Positions 1 to 7,945 of a DNA stretch of 64,000 bases are shown here, one piece after another. Source of the DNA: Pseudomonas sp. A-1 (lineage in GTDB: Bacteria; Pseudomonadota; Gammaproteobacteria; Pseudomonadales; Pseudomonadaceae); NCBI RefSeq assembly GCF_004801855.1, contig NZ_SSTC01000017.1:1-64000 (forward strand), read 5' to 3'. The notes beneath the pieces were generated by a model. That model made no database searches, was not told where the DNA came from, and saw only the letters and a list, made by a program, of their open reading frames with translations. How positions within the stretch are numbered: the first letter of the stretch is position 1; each line of letters starts with the position of its first letter. The translations under genes and the position numbers were made by a program.

Positions 1-26
1 CATGTGAGAGTAGGTCATCGTCAAGC
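1..26 (+). rRNA. rrf: 5S rRNA, 3' end only
   Basis: The first bases match the conserved 3' end of Pseudomonas 5S rRNA (…GAGAGTAGGTCATCGTCAAGC), recognised from memory. The rest of the gene, and presumably a 16S-23S-5S operon, lies before the window. A strong terminator follows directly, as expected at the end of an rRNA operon. Confidence 0.85.
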
Positions 27-36
27 ACCTACACAG

Positions 37-67
37 AAACCCCGACCAGCCACGCTGGTCGGGGTTT
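37..67 (+). terminator. Intrinsic terminator of the rRNA operon
   Basis: A perfect 14-bp stem (37-50 with 54-67) closes a 3-nt loop. Its 3' arm ends in TTT and is followed by a pyrimidine-rich stretch. It lies 10 bases after the 5S end. Confidence 0.85.
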
Positions 68-184
68 CGTCCTTTCGCTCCGGAAACTGCGCGTAAGTGC
101 GCCATGACACGGCAAAATGACTTGTATCGGCCGTATGCTTGGCGCGTAGTCAAATACCTCAACCTGCATACAGGGAGTACGAAC

Positions 185-1126
185 TTGGCCGGAAGCAGTC
201 TGCTGGCATTGATCGATGACATTGCCACCATCCTCGACGATGTTTCGGTGATGACCAAGGTGGCGGCGAAGAAGACCGCCGGGGTGCTTGGCGATGACCT
301 GGCCTTGAACGCCCAGCAGGTCACCGGCGTTGCGGCAGAGCGAGAGTTGCCGGTGGTATGGGCGGTCGCCAAGGGTTCACTGCTCAACAAGCTGATCCTG
401 GTTCCCGCGGCCTTGCTGATCAGCGCGCTTGCGCCCTGGGCGATCACGCCTCTGCTGATGCTGGGCGGCGCCTTCCTGTGTTTCGAGGGCTTCGAGAAAC
501 TGGCTCACAAGTTCCTGCACAGCAAGGCGGAGGAGGAAGCCAATCATGCCCGTCAGCTTGACGCGCTCAATGACCCGGCCATCGACATGGTGGCGTTCGA
601 GCGGGACAAGATCAAAGGAGCAGTCCGTACGGACTTCATCCTTTCGGCCGAGATCATTGCCATCACGCTCGGGGCTGTCGCTGCGGCCAGCTTTCTGAAG
701 CAGGTGCTGGTGCTGTCGCTGATTGCCGTCGTCATGACGGTAGGGGTCTATGGCCTGGTAGCGGGGATCGTCAAGCTGGATGACCTCGGCCTGCATCTGC
801 GACAGCGGGAGTCGCGTCTGGCACAGCGCTTCGGTGGCGCCATCCTCGGCGCTGCCCCCTACCTGATGAAAGGGCTGTCCGTGGTGGGGACGGCCGCGAT
901 GTTCATGGTTGGCGGCGCCATCCTGACTCACGGCATATCCCCGGTTCATCATGCCATCGAGCAACTCGCTCAGGCGAGCGGTAGCCTCGCCGCAGTCGGC
1001 GCTGTCGCCGAGGCCCTGCTTCCCACACTGCTCGATGCCACCTTCGGCGTGCTGGTTGGCGCCCTGGTGGTCGTGCTGGTGACGCTGTGCAGCAAGCTGC
1101 GGGGCAAGCCAGGTCTGGTAGGGTAG
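185..1126 (+). CDS. DUF808 family inner-membrane protein (YedI-like)
   Basis: Predicted multi-pass membrane protein of about 313 residues, the usual length for DUF808/YedI. The family function is unknown. The N-terminus carries the family hallmark [19 protein letters not shown] followed by [18 protein letters not shown], then several hydrophobic segments (around residues 65-110, 170-200 and 235-285). I chose the TTG at 185 because family members begin at this point with AGSSLLAL and because AGGGAG lies at 171-176 with good spacing. An upstream ATG at 104 would add 27 residues with no family similarity. The gene stands alone between the rRNA terminator and a convergent macro-domain gene. Family assignment is sure; function is unknown. 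Confidence 0.88.
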   Translation: MAGSSLLALIDDIATILDDVSVMTKVAAKKTAGVLGDDLALNAQQVTGVAAERELPVVWAVAKGSLLNKLILVPAALLISALAPWAITPLLMLGGAFLCFEGFEKLAHKFLHSKAEEEANHARQLDALNDPAIDMVAFERDKIKGAVRTDFILSAEIIAITLGAVAAASFLKQVLVLSLIAVVMTVGVYGLVAGIVKLDDLGLHLRQRESRLAQRFGGAILGAAPYLMKGLSVVGTAAMFMVGGAILTHGISPVHHAIEQLAQASGSLAAVGAVAEALLPTLLDATFGVLVGALVVVLVTLCSKLRGKPGLVG

Positions 1127-1141
1127 CGTCTGGGCGGACTT

Positions 1142-1657
1142 TCAGGTTCCGGCTTCGAGCAGCTGGGTATAGATCTGCAGATCCGCTGCGGAAAAGCAGC
1201 AGAACACCACCGACTCGATGGTCGGCAATGTCGCGACCCTGGCCCGCACGGTGGCCACGGCGATGGCTGCGGCGGCGGCGCTGGGATAGCTGAAGATGCC
1301 GGTGCTGATGCTCGGGAAGGCCAGGCTGCGGGCGCCGGCCGCTGCGGCGACTTCGAGGGAGCGTCGATAGCAGGAGGCCAGTACCTGTGCTTCGCCCTGC
1401 TGGCCACCCTGCCAGATCGGGCCGACGGTGTGCACGACGAAGCGGGCTGGCAGCCGATAGCCGGCAGTCAGCTTCGCCTCGCCGCTGGCACAGCTGCCGA
1501 GCTGGCGACACGCCTCGACCAGTTCGGGGCCTGCCGCGCGCAGAATGGCTCCGGAAACGCCACCGCCGCCGAGGAGCGATGGATTGGCGGCATTGACGAT
1601 GGCATCTATCGCCAGGCTGGTGATATCGGCCTGAAGGGCCAGCAGTCGGGCAGGCAT
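1142..1657 (-). CDS. Macro-domain protein (YmdB/MacroD-like) lacking the catalytic Asp
   Basis: Single macro domain of about 171 residues, related to O-acetyl-ADP-ribose deacetylases such as E. coli YmdB. ADP-ribose-binding elements are clear: [25 protein letters not shown] and [12 protein letters not shown]. The segment that reads GGGGVDGAIHRAAG in active enzymes reads [14 protein letters not shown] here, so the Asp (D35 in YmdB) is Ser and the following His is Leu. It may bind ADP-ribose without hydrolysing it. The ATG at 1657 is preferred over a GTG at 1675 because GAGG sits 10 bases upstream. The gene is convergent with the DUF808 gene and downstream of the ABC exporter on the same strand. 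Confidence 0.85.
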   Translation of the reverse strand: MPARLLALQADITSLAIDAIVNAANPSLLGGGGVSGAILRAAGPELVEACRQLGSCASGEAKLTAGYRLPARFVVHTVGPIWQGGQQGEAQVLASCYRRSLEVAAAAGARSLAFPSISTGIFSYPSAAAAAIAVATVRARVATLPTIESVVFCCFSAADLQIYTQLLEAGT

Positions 1658-1729
1658 GCTGCAGCAACCTCGCACTTCACAAGGGTGGCCTGCTCCTGAG
1701 GGTAGCCGCCGTTTCTGCCAGCTGCATCG

Positions 1730-3547
1730 TCAGGGCGTCGACTGCTCGCTGCGCTGTTGCTGCAGGTGCCACATCTGCGCGTACTGGCCGTTCATGGCGA
1801 GCAACTGCGTGTGGGTGCCGCGCTCGATGATGCGGCCGCTGTCCATCACCAGGATCTGGTCGGCATTCATCACGGTGGAAAGGCGGTGGGCGATGACCAG
1901 GGTAGTGCGCCCGATCTGGATGTGCTCAAGTTCCGCCTGGATGGCCCGCTCGGACTGCGAGTCCAGCGCGGAGGTGGCTTCGTCGAAGATCAGGATGGCC
2001 GGATTCTTCAGGATTGCTCGGGCGATCGCCACCCGCTGCTTTTCGCCGCCGGAGAGTTTCAGGCCGCGTTCGCCGACCTGGGTTGCGTAGCCGTCCGGAA
2101 GGTTCTCCACGAACTCGTGGATGTGTGCGGCACGAGCGGCGGCCTCCACTTCCTCGCGACTGGCTTCCGGGCGGCCGTAGAGGATGTTGTAGTAGATGCT
2201 GTCGTTGAACAGCACGGTGTCCTGCGGAACGATGGCGATGGCTGCGCGCAGGGAGGCCTGGGTCAGTTGGCGCAGATCTTGGTCGTCAATGGTTATCCGA
2301 CCGCCGTCGACGTCATAGAAGCGGTACAGCAGACGTGCCAGGGTCGACTTGCCGCAACCGGAGTGGCCGACCACCGCCACAGTGCCGCCGGCGGGGATCT
2401 CGAAGGCGATGTCCTGGAGGATCTGCCGGCGCGGGTCGTAGCCGAAGCGCACATCCTCGAAGCGCACCTGGGGCTGGCGGGTGACTAGCGCTCTGGCATC
2501 GGGCGCATCCTGCACGTCCTGGCGCTCATCGAGCAGGCCGAACAGGCGCTCCATGTTGGTCAGCGCCTGCTTGACCTCGCGATACATCATGCCGAGCAGG
2601 AACAGGGGGGCGGAGAGCTGCAGTAGATAGGCGTTGACCAGCACCAGGTCACCGACCGTCATGCTGCCGTCGACGACCCCGGCGGCAGCCAGCCACATCA
2701 TCGCGGTGACTCCGGCCGACACCACCACCGCCTGGCCGAGGTTGAGCACGGCCAGGCTGACCGTCGCCTTGACCTTGGCATCCTCCAGATGCCGCAGGTT
2801 CTCGTCGTAGCGAATCGCCTCGTGCTCCTCGTTGTTGAAGTACTTGACGGTCTCGTAGTTGAGCAGGGAGTCCACCGCCCGCTCGTTGGAACGGGTGTCG
2901 GCCTCCACCGAGGCGCGGTAGTAACGGGTGCGCCATTCGGTGACGGCGAAGGTCCATGCCCCGTAGGTCAGCAGGGTGGCGAGGGTTACGGCCGCAAAGC
3001 GCCAGTCGTAGGCCCAGACCAGCACGGCAGTGACCAGCAACACTTCCAGCAGGATCGGGATGATCGAGTACAGCGTCCAGTCGAGCAGATCGGCTATGGC
3101 ACTGCCGCCCCGTTCGACATCCCGCGCCACGCCGCCGGTGCGCCGCCCGAGGTGGAATTTCAGACTGAGCCCGTGCAGGTGGCGGAACACCCGGAGCGTG
3201 ACCTGGCGCGAGGTGCGCGCCATGACCCGGGCGAACACCACCTGGCGCAGTTCGGTGAACAGGGTGACTCCGATGCGTGCCGCGCCGTAGGCCAGCAGGA
3301 GTCCGACCGGCAACAGCAGCAGACTGGGTTCGACATTGAGGTCGTCGACAATCTGCTTGAGAAGAATGGGAACCAGCAGGTTGAGCAGTTTGGCGGCCAC
3401 CACCAGGCCCAGTGCCAACGAGATGCGCCCCAGGTAGGGACGCAGGTAGGGCAGCAGGTCGGCGATCACGGCGAACTCGCCGCGTACCCGCGGGGAGCGA
3501 CTCAGCGGAGAGATGCTGGCGTGTTCTGGGGGATTGCTGGGTGTCAT
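1730..3547 (-). CDS. ABC exporter, fused permease/ATPase (Atm1/HMT1-like ABCB type)
   Basis: Half-transporter of about 605 residues in the inner membrane. An N-terminal type-1 exporter domain with about six membrane segments (roughly residues 30-330) precedes a nucleotide-binding domain. The ATPase shows Walker A GHSGCGKST, the signature LSGGEKQR, Walker B ILIFDEATSALD and the H-loop VIAHRLST. SLNYETVKYFNNE-like residues after the fourth helix are characteristic of the Atm1/HMT1 group, whose members export glutathione- or persulfide-linked compounds or heavy-metal conjugates; the substrate here cannot be read from sequence. The start at 3547 (MTPSNPPE) has AAGGAT upstream and gives the usual family length; an in-frame extension to 3700 is unlikely. 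It is divergent from the next gene across about 275 bp. Confidence 0.88.
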   Translation of the reverse strand: MTPSNPPEHASISPLSRSPRVRGEFAVIADLLPYLRPYLGRISLALGLVVAAKLLNLLVPILLKQIVDDLNVEPSLLLLPVGLLLAYGAARIGVTLFTELRQVVFARVMARTSRQVTLRVFRHLHGLSLKFHLGRRTGGVARDVERGGSAIADLLDWTLYSIIPILLEVLLVTAVLVWAYDWRFAAVTLATLLTYGAWTFAVTEWRTRYYRASVEADTRSNERAVDSLLNYETVKYFNNEEHEAIRYDENLRHLEDAKVKATVSLAVLNLGQAVVVSAGVTAMMWLAAAGVVDGSMTVGDLVLVNAYLLQLSAPLFLLGMMYREVKQALTNMERLFGLLDERQDVQDAPDARALVTRQPQVRFEDVRFGYDPRRQILQDIAFEIPAGGTVAVVGHSGCGKSTLARLLYRFYDVDGGRITIDDQDLRQLTQASLRAAIAIVPQDTVLFNDSIYYNILYGRPEASREEVEAAARAAHIHEFVENLPDGYATQVGERGLKLSGGEKQRVAIARAILKNPAILIFDEATSALDSQSERAIQAELEHIQIGRTTLVIAHRLSTVMNADQILVMDSGRIIERGTHTQLLAMNGQYAQMWHLQQQRSEQSTP

Positions 3548-3822
3548 CGTCACCGGATCCTTGGGCGGGGCGCGCGCCGCGCGAGGGTGGCGCAGTCGGC
3601 CGATTGATAGGGCGACCATGCTGGGCCGCTCGTGGCTTCCGTGCAATGGGCGAACTGCCGGCGCACGGTGGACGGGGTTCTCGTCCCGGATGATGATCAT
3701 GTGCGTATCTGCGAGGGTTCCGGGCGTGACGGAGCACGCGCTGGGGTCTCTTAACCTATTCTGCGGAGGAACCCTGTCGCTTGGCGATAGTCCTACTGCG
3801 GATCTAGAAGAAGGAGCGTTTC

Positions 3823-4221
3823 ATGTACAAGCGAGCATTCTCTCGCCGGCTGGCTAGCGTGCTGGTGGCATCCCAGTTGCTGGTGGTGGCTCAGGTACCG
3901 CTGGCGCAGGCGGCAATGGTCGGTACCGGCGAGGTCCTGCAGGCTCAGCAACAGCAGGTCGATCGCCAGCAGCTGCTGGCCATGCTGGATGACAGGGGGG
4001 TGCGAGACAAGCTGGCCTCCCTCGGCGTCGAGCGGGAGCAGGTCGAGCAGCGCATCCAGAGCCTGACCAATGCCGAGCTGGCGCAGTTCAACCAGCAGCT
4101 CAGCGAGGCACCGGCCGGCGGCATCATCGGCATCATCGTGCTGTTTCTGGTGATCTTCATCATCACTGACCTGCTCTGCGCCACCGACCTCTTCACCTTC
4201 GTCAAATGCATCAATCGCTGA
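3823..4221 (+). CDS. PA2779-type secreted/membrane-anchored small protein (DUF6627-like)
   Basis: A 132-residue protein with a Sec signal peptide (residues 1-30, cleavage near AQA), a Gln-rich charged helical middle (37-95), the sequence APAGG at 96-100, and one hydrophobic segment (101-120) before a short tail with two Cys (116 and 129). It matches the PA2779 family of Pseudomonas, function unknown. A strong AGAAGGAG lies just before the ATG. The gene overlaps by 16 bp the gene of a C39-like peptidase lipoprotein, so the two are probably co-translated. C39 peptidases of bacteriocin exporters cut after Gly-Gly, and the GG here sits exactly at the membrane boundary, so I infer it could be the substrate of its neighbour. 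Confidence 0.85.
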   Translation: MYKRAFSRRLASVLVASQLLVVAQVPLAQAAMVGTGEVLQAQQQQVDRQQLLAMLDDRGVRDKLASLGVEREQVEQRIQSLTNAELAQFNQQLSEAPAGGIIGIIVLFLVIFIITDLLCATDLFTFVKCINR

Positions 4222-5159
4222 GATTGCTGGGGGCGGGACTGCTGCTGTTGCTCGCCGGCTGCGCGACGGCGCCGAGGCTGTCGCCGCAGGTCGAGCGGTT
4301 GCCGGAGCGAGTCGAACTGAGCGAGGTGCCGTTCTTCCCTCAGGCGCAGTACCAGTGCGGCCCGGCGGCTCTGGCCACCATGCTCAACCAGCGTGGAGTG
4401 ACCACCACCCCAGGGCTGCTCAAGGACCGCGTGTTCCTGCCTGGTCGCCAGGGCAGCCTGCAGGTCGAGCTGGTGGCGGCGGCGCGCGACCACGACCTGC
4501 TGGTCTATCCCCTGGCGCCTCGCCTGGACGCCCTGCTGGCCGAGGTCGCGGCTGGCAATCCGGTCCTGGTATTGCAGAACCTGGCCTTCGACTGGTACCC
4601 GCGCTGGCATTTTGCCGTACTGGTCGGCTTCGATCGCAAGGCGCAGCAGCTGATTCTGCGTTCCGGCACCACGCGGCGCTGGGTGACTGACTTCGCCAGC
4701 TTCGACGCCACCTGGGCGCGTGGCGGGCGCTGGGCGGTGCTGACGCTACCACCCGACCGGCTGCCGGCGCAGGCCGAACTGACGCCCTGGCTGCAGGCTG
4801 CGGCCGATCTGGAGCAGACGGGGCATGCCCAGGCGGCGCAGCGTGCCTACCAGGTGGCGGCACGACAATGGCCCGATGAGGGAGTGAGCTGGTTTGCCCT
4901 GGGCAATTCCCGATACGCAGCAGGCGATCTCAAGGGGGCGCAGGCTGCCTTGCACAAGGCGACCACTGCAGCTCCCCGTTGGGCGCCGGCGTGGGGCAAC
5001 CTTGCCCACGTGCTGGCCGAACAGGGTTGTGCGCAGCAGGCGCAGCGGGCGCGGCAGTGCGCCCGGCAACTGGCTCCGCAGGACAAGCGTTTTGCCGAGG
5101 CGTTGCCTGCGGCCAAGGGGGCGGGTGTCTGCCCGACTCTGGAGGGCTGTCCCCGCTAG
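4206..5159 (+). CDS. PA2778-type C39-like cysteine peptidase lipoprotein with TPRs
   Basis: Lipoprotein of 317 residues: the signal peptide ends in the lipobox LAGC, with Cys19 predicted to be lipidated. A C39-like papain-fold domain follows (about 36-180), with catalytic Cys51 in QYQCGPAALATML and His135 in RWHFAVLVGFD. The C-terminal half (about 195-305) holds TPR-like helical repeats (EQTGHAQAAQRAYQVAARQWP; WFALGNSRYAAGDLKGAQ is the second), which usually bind partners. This is the PA2778 family architecture. The overlap with the PA2779-type gene and the shared promoter suggest a functional pair at the periplasmic face of a membrane. The natural substrate is not established. Confidence 0.86.
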   Translation: MHQSLRLLGAGLLLLLAGCATAPRLSPQVERLPERVELSEVPFFPQAQYQCGPAALATMLNQRGVTTTPGLLKDRVFLPGRQGSLQVELVAAARDHDLLVYPLAPRLDALLAEVAAGNPVLVLQNLAFDWYPRWHFAVLVGFDRKAQQLILRSGTTRRWVTDFASFDATWARGGRWAVLTLPPDRLPAQAELTPWLQAAADLEQTGHAQAAQRAYQVAARQWPDEGVSWFALGNSRYAAGDLKGAQAALHKATTAAPRWAPAWGNLAHVLAEQGCAQQAQRARQCARQLAPQDKRFAEALPAAKGAGVCPTLEGCPR

Positions 5160-5173
5160 GCGGTAGTCATGAA

Positions 5174-5202
5174 CGACAACGGCCCTCCCGGGGCCGTTGT
5201 CG
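5174..5202. terminator. Bidirectional terminator between convergent genes
   Basis: A 12-bp GC-rich stem (5174-5185 with 5191-5202) around a 5-nt loop lies between the stop codons of the PA2778-type gene and the convergent FAD oxidase. The U-tract is weak on the plus strand. Confidence 0.7.
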
Positions 5203-5210
5203 CTTTCCGG

Positions 5211-6494
5211 TCATACGCCGAACCGATCGCGCAGCTGGTAGTACCAGGCGCCCATGGCGGTGAAGGGCACGCGAAACAGCCGCCCACCGGGGAACGGGTA
5301 GTGGCGCAGGCCGGCAAAGGCGTCGAAGCGCGCGGCCTGGCCGTGCAGGGCCTCGGCGAGCACCTTGCCGGCCAGGTGGGTGTAGGTCACGCCGTGGCCG
5401 CTGCAGCCCTGCGAATAGTAGATGTTGTCTCCCAGGCGTCCTACCTGCGGCAGGCGCGACAGGGTCAGCAGGAAATTGCCGGTCCAGGCGAAGTCGATCC
5501 TGACGTCCTTCAATTGCGGGAAGGTCCTGAGCATCTTCGGGCGGATGATGGACTGGATGTCGGCCGGATCGCGGGCGCCGTAGACCACGCCGCCGCCGTA
5601 GATCAGCCGATGATCGGCGGAAAGGCGGTAGTAGTCGAGCAGGTAGTTGCAGTCCTCGACGCAGTAGTCCTGCGGCAGCAGGGCGCGTGCGCGCTCCTCG
5701 CCCAGCGGTTCGGTGGCGATCACCTGGCTGCCGCAGGGCATCGACTTGGCCGCCAGCTCCGGCAGCAGGTTGCCCAGATAGGCGTTGCCGGCGACCACCA
5801 GGAACTTCGCCCGCACGCGTCCCTCTGCCGTATGGGCGACCGGGCTGCTGCCGCGCTCGATGCGCAGCACCGGCGACTGTTCGTGGATGACGCCGCCCAG
5901 CGACTCCACGGCCGCGGCCTCGCCGAGGGCCAGATTGAGCGGATGGATATGGCCGCCGCTGCGGTCGAGCAGGCCGCCGACATAGCTGTCGGTGGCCACC
6001 GCCTGGCGGATCTCCTGGCGGCCCAGCAGCTCGAGCTGGGTATGGCCGTAGCGCTCCCACAGCTTCTTCTGGGTTTCCAGGTGGTGCATCTGCCTGGCGG
6101 TGAAGGCGGCGAACACACCGCCGTCCTTGAGGTCGCACTGGATGCCATAGCGCTGGATGCGCTCGCGGATGATCCGTCCGCCCTCGAAGGCCATCTCGCC
6201 GAGCAAGCGTGCGGCAGGGGCATTGGTGCTGTGCTCGATGACATCGATGTCGCGGCTGTAGCTGTTGACGATCTGGCCGCCATTGCGTCCGGAGGCGCCG
6301 AAGCCGACCCTGGCTGCCTCCAGCACGATGACGCGAAAGCCATGCTCGAGCAGGGACAGCGCGGTGGACAGCCCCGTGTAGCCGGCACCGATGATGCACA
6401 CGTCGGTCTCCTGCTCGCCCTGCAGCGCCGGACGTTCCGGAGCCGGGTGGGCGGAAAAGGCGTAATAGGACTGTGGGTAGGAGGTGTGCGTCAT
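5211..6494 (-). CDS. FAD-dependent amine oxidase (PuuB/PauB-like gamma-glutamylputrescine oxidase)
   Basis: DAO-family flavoprotein of 427 residues. The N-terminal Rossmann FAD site is CIIGAGYTGLSTALSLLEHG (about residues 33-52), followed by the GFGASGRNGGQ motif typical of the PuuB/PauB/OrdL group. The C-terminus has YYSQGCSGHGVTYTHLAGK, the second FAD contact. These enzymes oxidise gamma-glutamylated polyamines or similar secondary amines in polyamine catabolism, and the exact substrate is inferred only. The start at 6494 (MTHTSYPQSYY) has GAGG about 6-10 bases upstream. The longer open frame to 6755 would run through a tRNA gene and is rejected. The usual glutamate-putrescine ligase neighbours are absent. 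Confidence 0.87.
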   Translation of the reverse strand: MTHTSYPQSYYAFSAHPAPERPALQGEQETDVCIIGAGYTGLSTALSLLEHGFRVIVLEAARVGFGASGRNGGQIVNSYSRDIDVIEHSTNAPAARLLGEMAFEGGRIIRERIQRYGIQCDLKDGGVFAAFTARQMHHLETQKKLWERYGHTQLELLGRQEIRQAVATDSYVGGLLDRSGGHIHPLNLALGEAAAVESLGGVIHEQSPVLRIERGSSPVAHTAEGRVRAKFLVVAGNAYLGNLLPELAAKSMPCGSQVIATEPLGEERARALLPQDYCVEDCNYLLDYYRLSADHRLIYGGGVVYGARDPADIQSIIRPKMLRTFPQLKDVRIDFAWTGNFLLTLSRLPQVGRLGDNIYYSQGCSGHGVTYTHLAGKVLAEALHGQAARFDAFAGLRHYPFPGGRLFRVPFTAMGAWYYQLRDRFGV

Positions 6495-6677
6495 CTTGAG
6501 CCTCTGTCGAATATCCTTTACGAGCGTTTCGATCCTACGCCGGATTGGCCGTGGCGACCACCGGGGGGCAGCACGGCCTGAAATTGCCCGGAGAACCAAA
6601 AGATGGAGTTTTTTCAGTGGCTTAGCGAAAAAAGTGTTGACGGGGTTGGGGATGCTCCGTAGTATTCGCGCCACTGC

Positions 6678-6754
6678 AGGCGCATAGCTCAGTTGGTTAG
6701 AGCACCACCTTGACATGGTGGGGGTCGTTGGTTCGAGTCCAATTGCGCCTACCA
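6678..6754 (+). tRNA. tRNA-Val (anticodon GAC), copy 1
   Basis: A complete 77-nt cloverleaf with encoded CCA. The acceptor stem AGGCGCA pairs with TGCGCCT, the anticodon loop is CTTGACA (GAC, reading GTC/GTT), and the T-arm holds GGTTCGAGTCC. It is separated by 6 bases from an almost identical second copy. Confidence 0.95.
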
Positions 6755-6760
6755 AATTGC

Positions 6761-6837
6761 AGGCACATAGCTCAGTTGGTTAGAGCACCACCTTGACATG
6801 GTGGGGGTCGTTGGTTCGAGTCCAATTGTGCCTACCA
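6761..6837 (+). tRNA. tRNA-Val (anticodon GAC), copy 2
   Basis: A 77-nt tandem duplicate of the preceding tRNA with encoded CCA. The two copies differ only at one acceptor base pair: G-C in copy 1 (AGGCGCA/TGCGCCT) is A-T here (AGGCACA/TGTGCCT), so pairing is kept by a compensatory change. A terminator follows within 5 bases. Confidence 0.95.
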
Positions 6838-6841
6838 AATT

Positions 6842-6876
6842 ACAGAAAAGCCGGTCATTTTGACCGGCTTTTCTGT
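6842..6876 (+). terminator. Intrinsic terminator of the tRNA-Val pair
   Basis: A 16-bp stem (6842-6857 with 6861-6876) with a TTT loop, rich in A on the 5' arm and T on the 3' arm, followed by TTTC. It can act in both directions. Confidence 0.85.
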
Positions 6877-6912
6877 TTTCTGCGTCTTGGAATTGCTGCG
6901 TGAGGTGTGTGG

Positions 6913-7740
6913 GTGGAAACGGCGGTATGGCATCTGGCGGATTACGCGCTGAAGGGTGTCCAGCTGGGCGATGGAGTGCCGCTGTTGCTGGTGCATGGCT
7001 CGTTGTGCGACCACCGCTTCTGGTCGGCGCAGCTTCCGGTGCTGGCGGAGCGCTGGCGGGTGCTGGCGCCGAGCCTGCGGCGCTGCTTTCCGGAGCGCTG
7101 GGATGGCCGGGGCGGCGGTTTCTCCACCGTGCAGCATGTGGCCGACCTGGTCGAGCTGATCGAGCGCCACGGCGAGCCCATGCATGTGCTCGGCCATTCC
7201 CGTGGCGGCAACATTGCCCTGCGCCTTGCCGCGCAGCGTCCGGATCTGGTGCGCTCGCTCGCCCTTGCCGATCCGGGTGGTGACTATGCGTCCGGGCTGT
7301 TCGCGGCGGCCGGGGTGCCGGCGCCGGTTGCCGGAGGCGAGCGCAATCAGTTCCGCCTCGAAGCTCTGCGCCTGATTCGCGAGGGGCAGGCCGAGGCTGG
7401 CCTGCAGCTGTTCGTCGACACCGTCAGCGGTGCGGGTATCTGGCAGCGCTCCTCGGCGCGTTTCCGGCACATGGCGCTGGACAATGCCTTCACCCTGGTG
7501 GGGCAGGTCGAGGATGGGCCGGAGCCGATATCGGCGAAGCTGCTGGCCGGGGTTCGTTGTCCTGTCCTGCTGCTGGGCGGTGAGCGCAGCCCGCAGCCGT
7601 TCCCGGCAATATTGCGAATGCTCGAGCATCAGTTGGTGGGGGCGCGCTGTGTGCTCTTGCCGGGGGTGTCGCATGGCATGAATGTGCAGCGTCCGGCGCT
7701 GTTCAATCGCCTGGTGGGCGAGTTCCTCGAGTCGCTCTGA
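6913..7740 (+). CDS. Alpha/beta hydrolase
   Basis: A single-domain alpha/beta-fold hydrolase of about 275 residues. The oxyanion-hole segment is LLLVHGSLCDHRFW, the nucleophile elbow is GHSRGG (Ser), and the probable catalytic His lies in LPGVSHGMNVQRP near the C-terminus. Similar proteins act as esterases, lactonases or C-C hydrolases, and the substrate cannot be called. The annotated start is a GTG at 6913, 7 bases after GAGG. Another in-frame GTG at 6907 lies too close to that site. The gene stands alone between the tRNA terminator and thrS. Confidence 0.78.
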   Translation: METAVWHLADYALKGVQLGDGVPLLLVHGSLCDHRFWSAQLPVLAERWRVLAPSLRRCFPERWDGRGGGFSTVQHVADLVELIERHGEPMHVLGHSRGGNIALRLAAQRPDLVRSLALADPGGDYASGLFAAAGVPAPVAGGERNQFRLEALRLIREGQAEAGLQLFVDTVSGAGIWQRSSARFRHMALDNAFTLVGQVEDGPEPISAKLLAGVRCPVLLLGGERSPQPFPAILRMLEHQLVGARCVLLPGVSHGMNVQRPALFNRLVGEFLESL

Positions 7741-7945
7741 CCGGCTGGATGGCGCTTTGCTTGCGCCTGAGCGGCTTTTCTGAAACGATGTCGGGCTAAT
7801 TTTTCCAGTGATCTCCGCCTGTGTGCGGGAAGGCCGTTTTTCCGGTCCTGCCATCGTGAGGCAGTTTTCCCGTCGGGCGCCGCTTACTGGCTCATCCCAC
7901 CCCATGTGGCCTTTGGTAGGGGTCACCACTGAGAGAGGAGGCGCC

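Noticed and set aside
6495..6755. N-terminal extension of the FAD oxidase open frame
   Set aside because: It runs antisense through the first tRNA-Val gene; the ATG at 6494 has family similarity from its first residues and a ribosome site.
7741..7945. T-box or riboswitch leader of thrS
   Set aside because: No T-box consensus or strong leader hairpins; T-boxes are not expected in this group.
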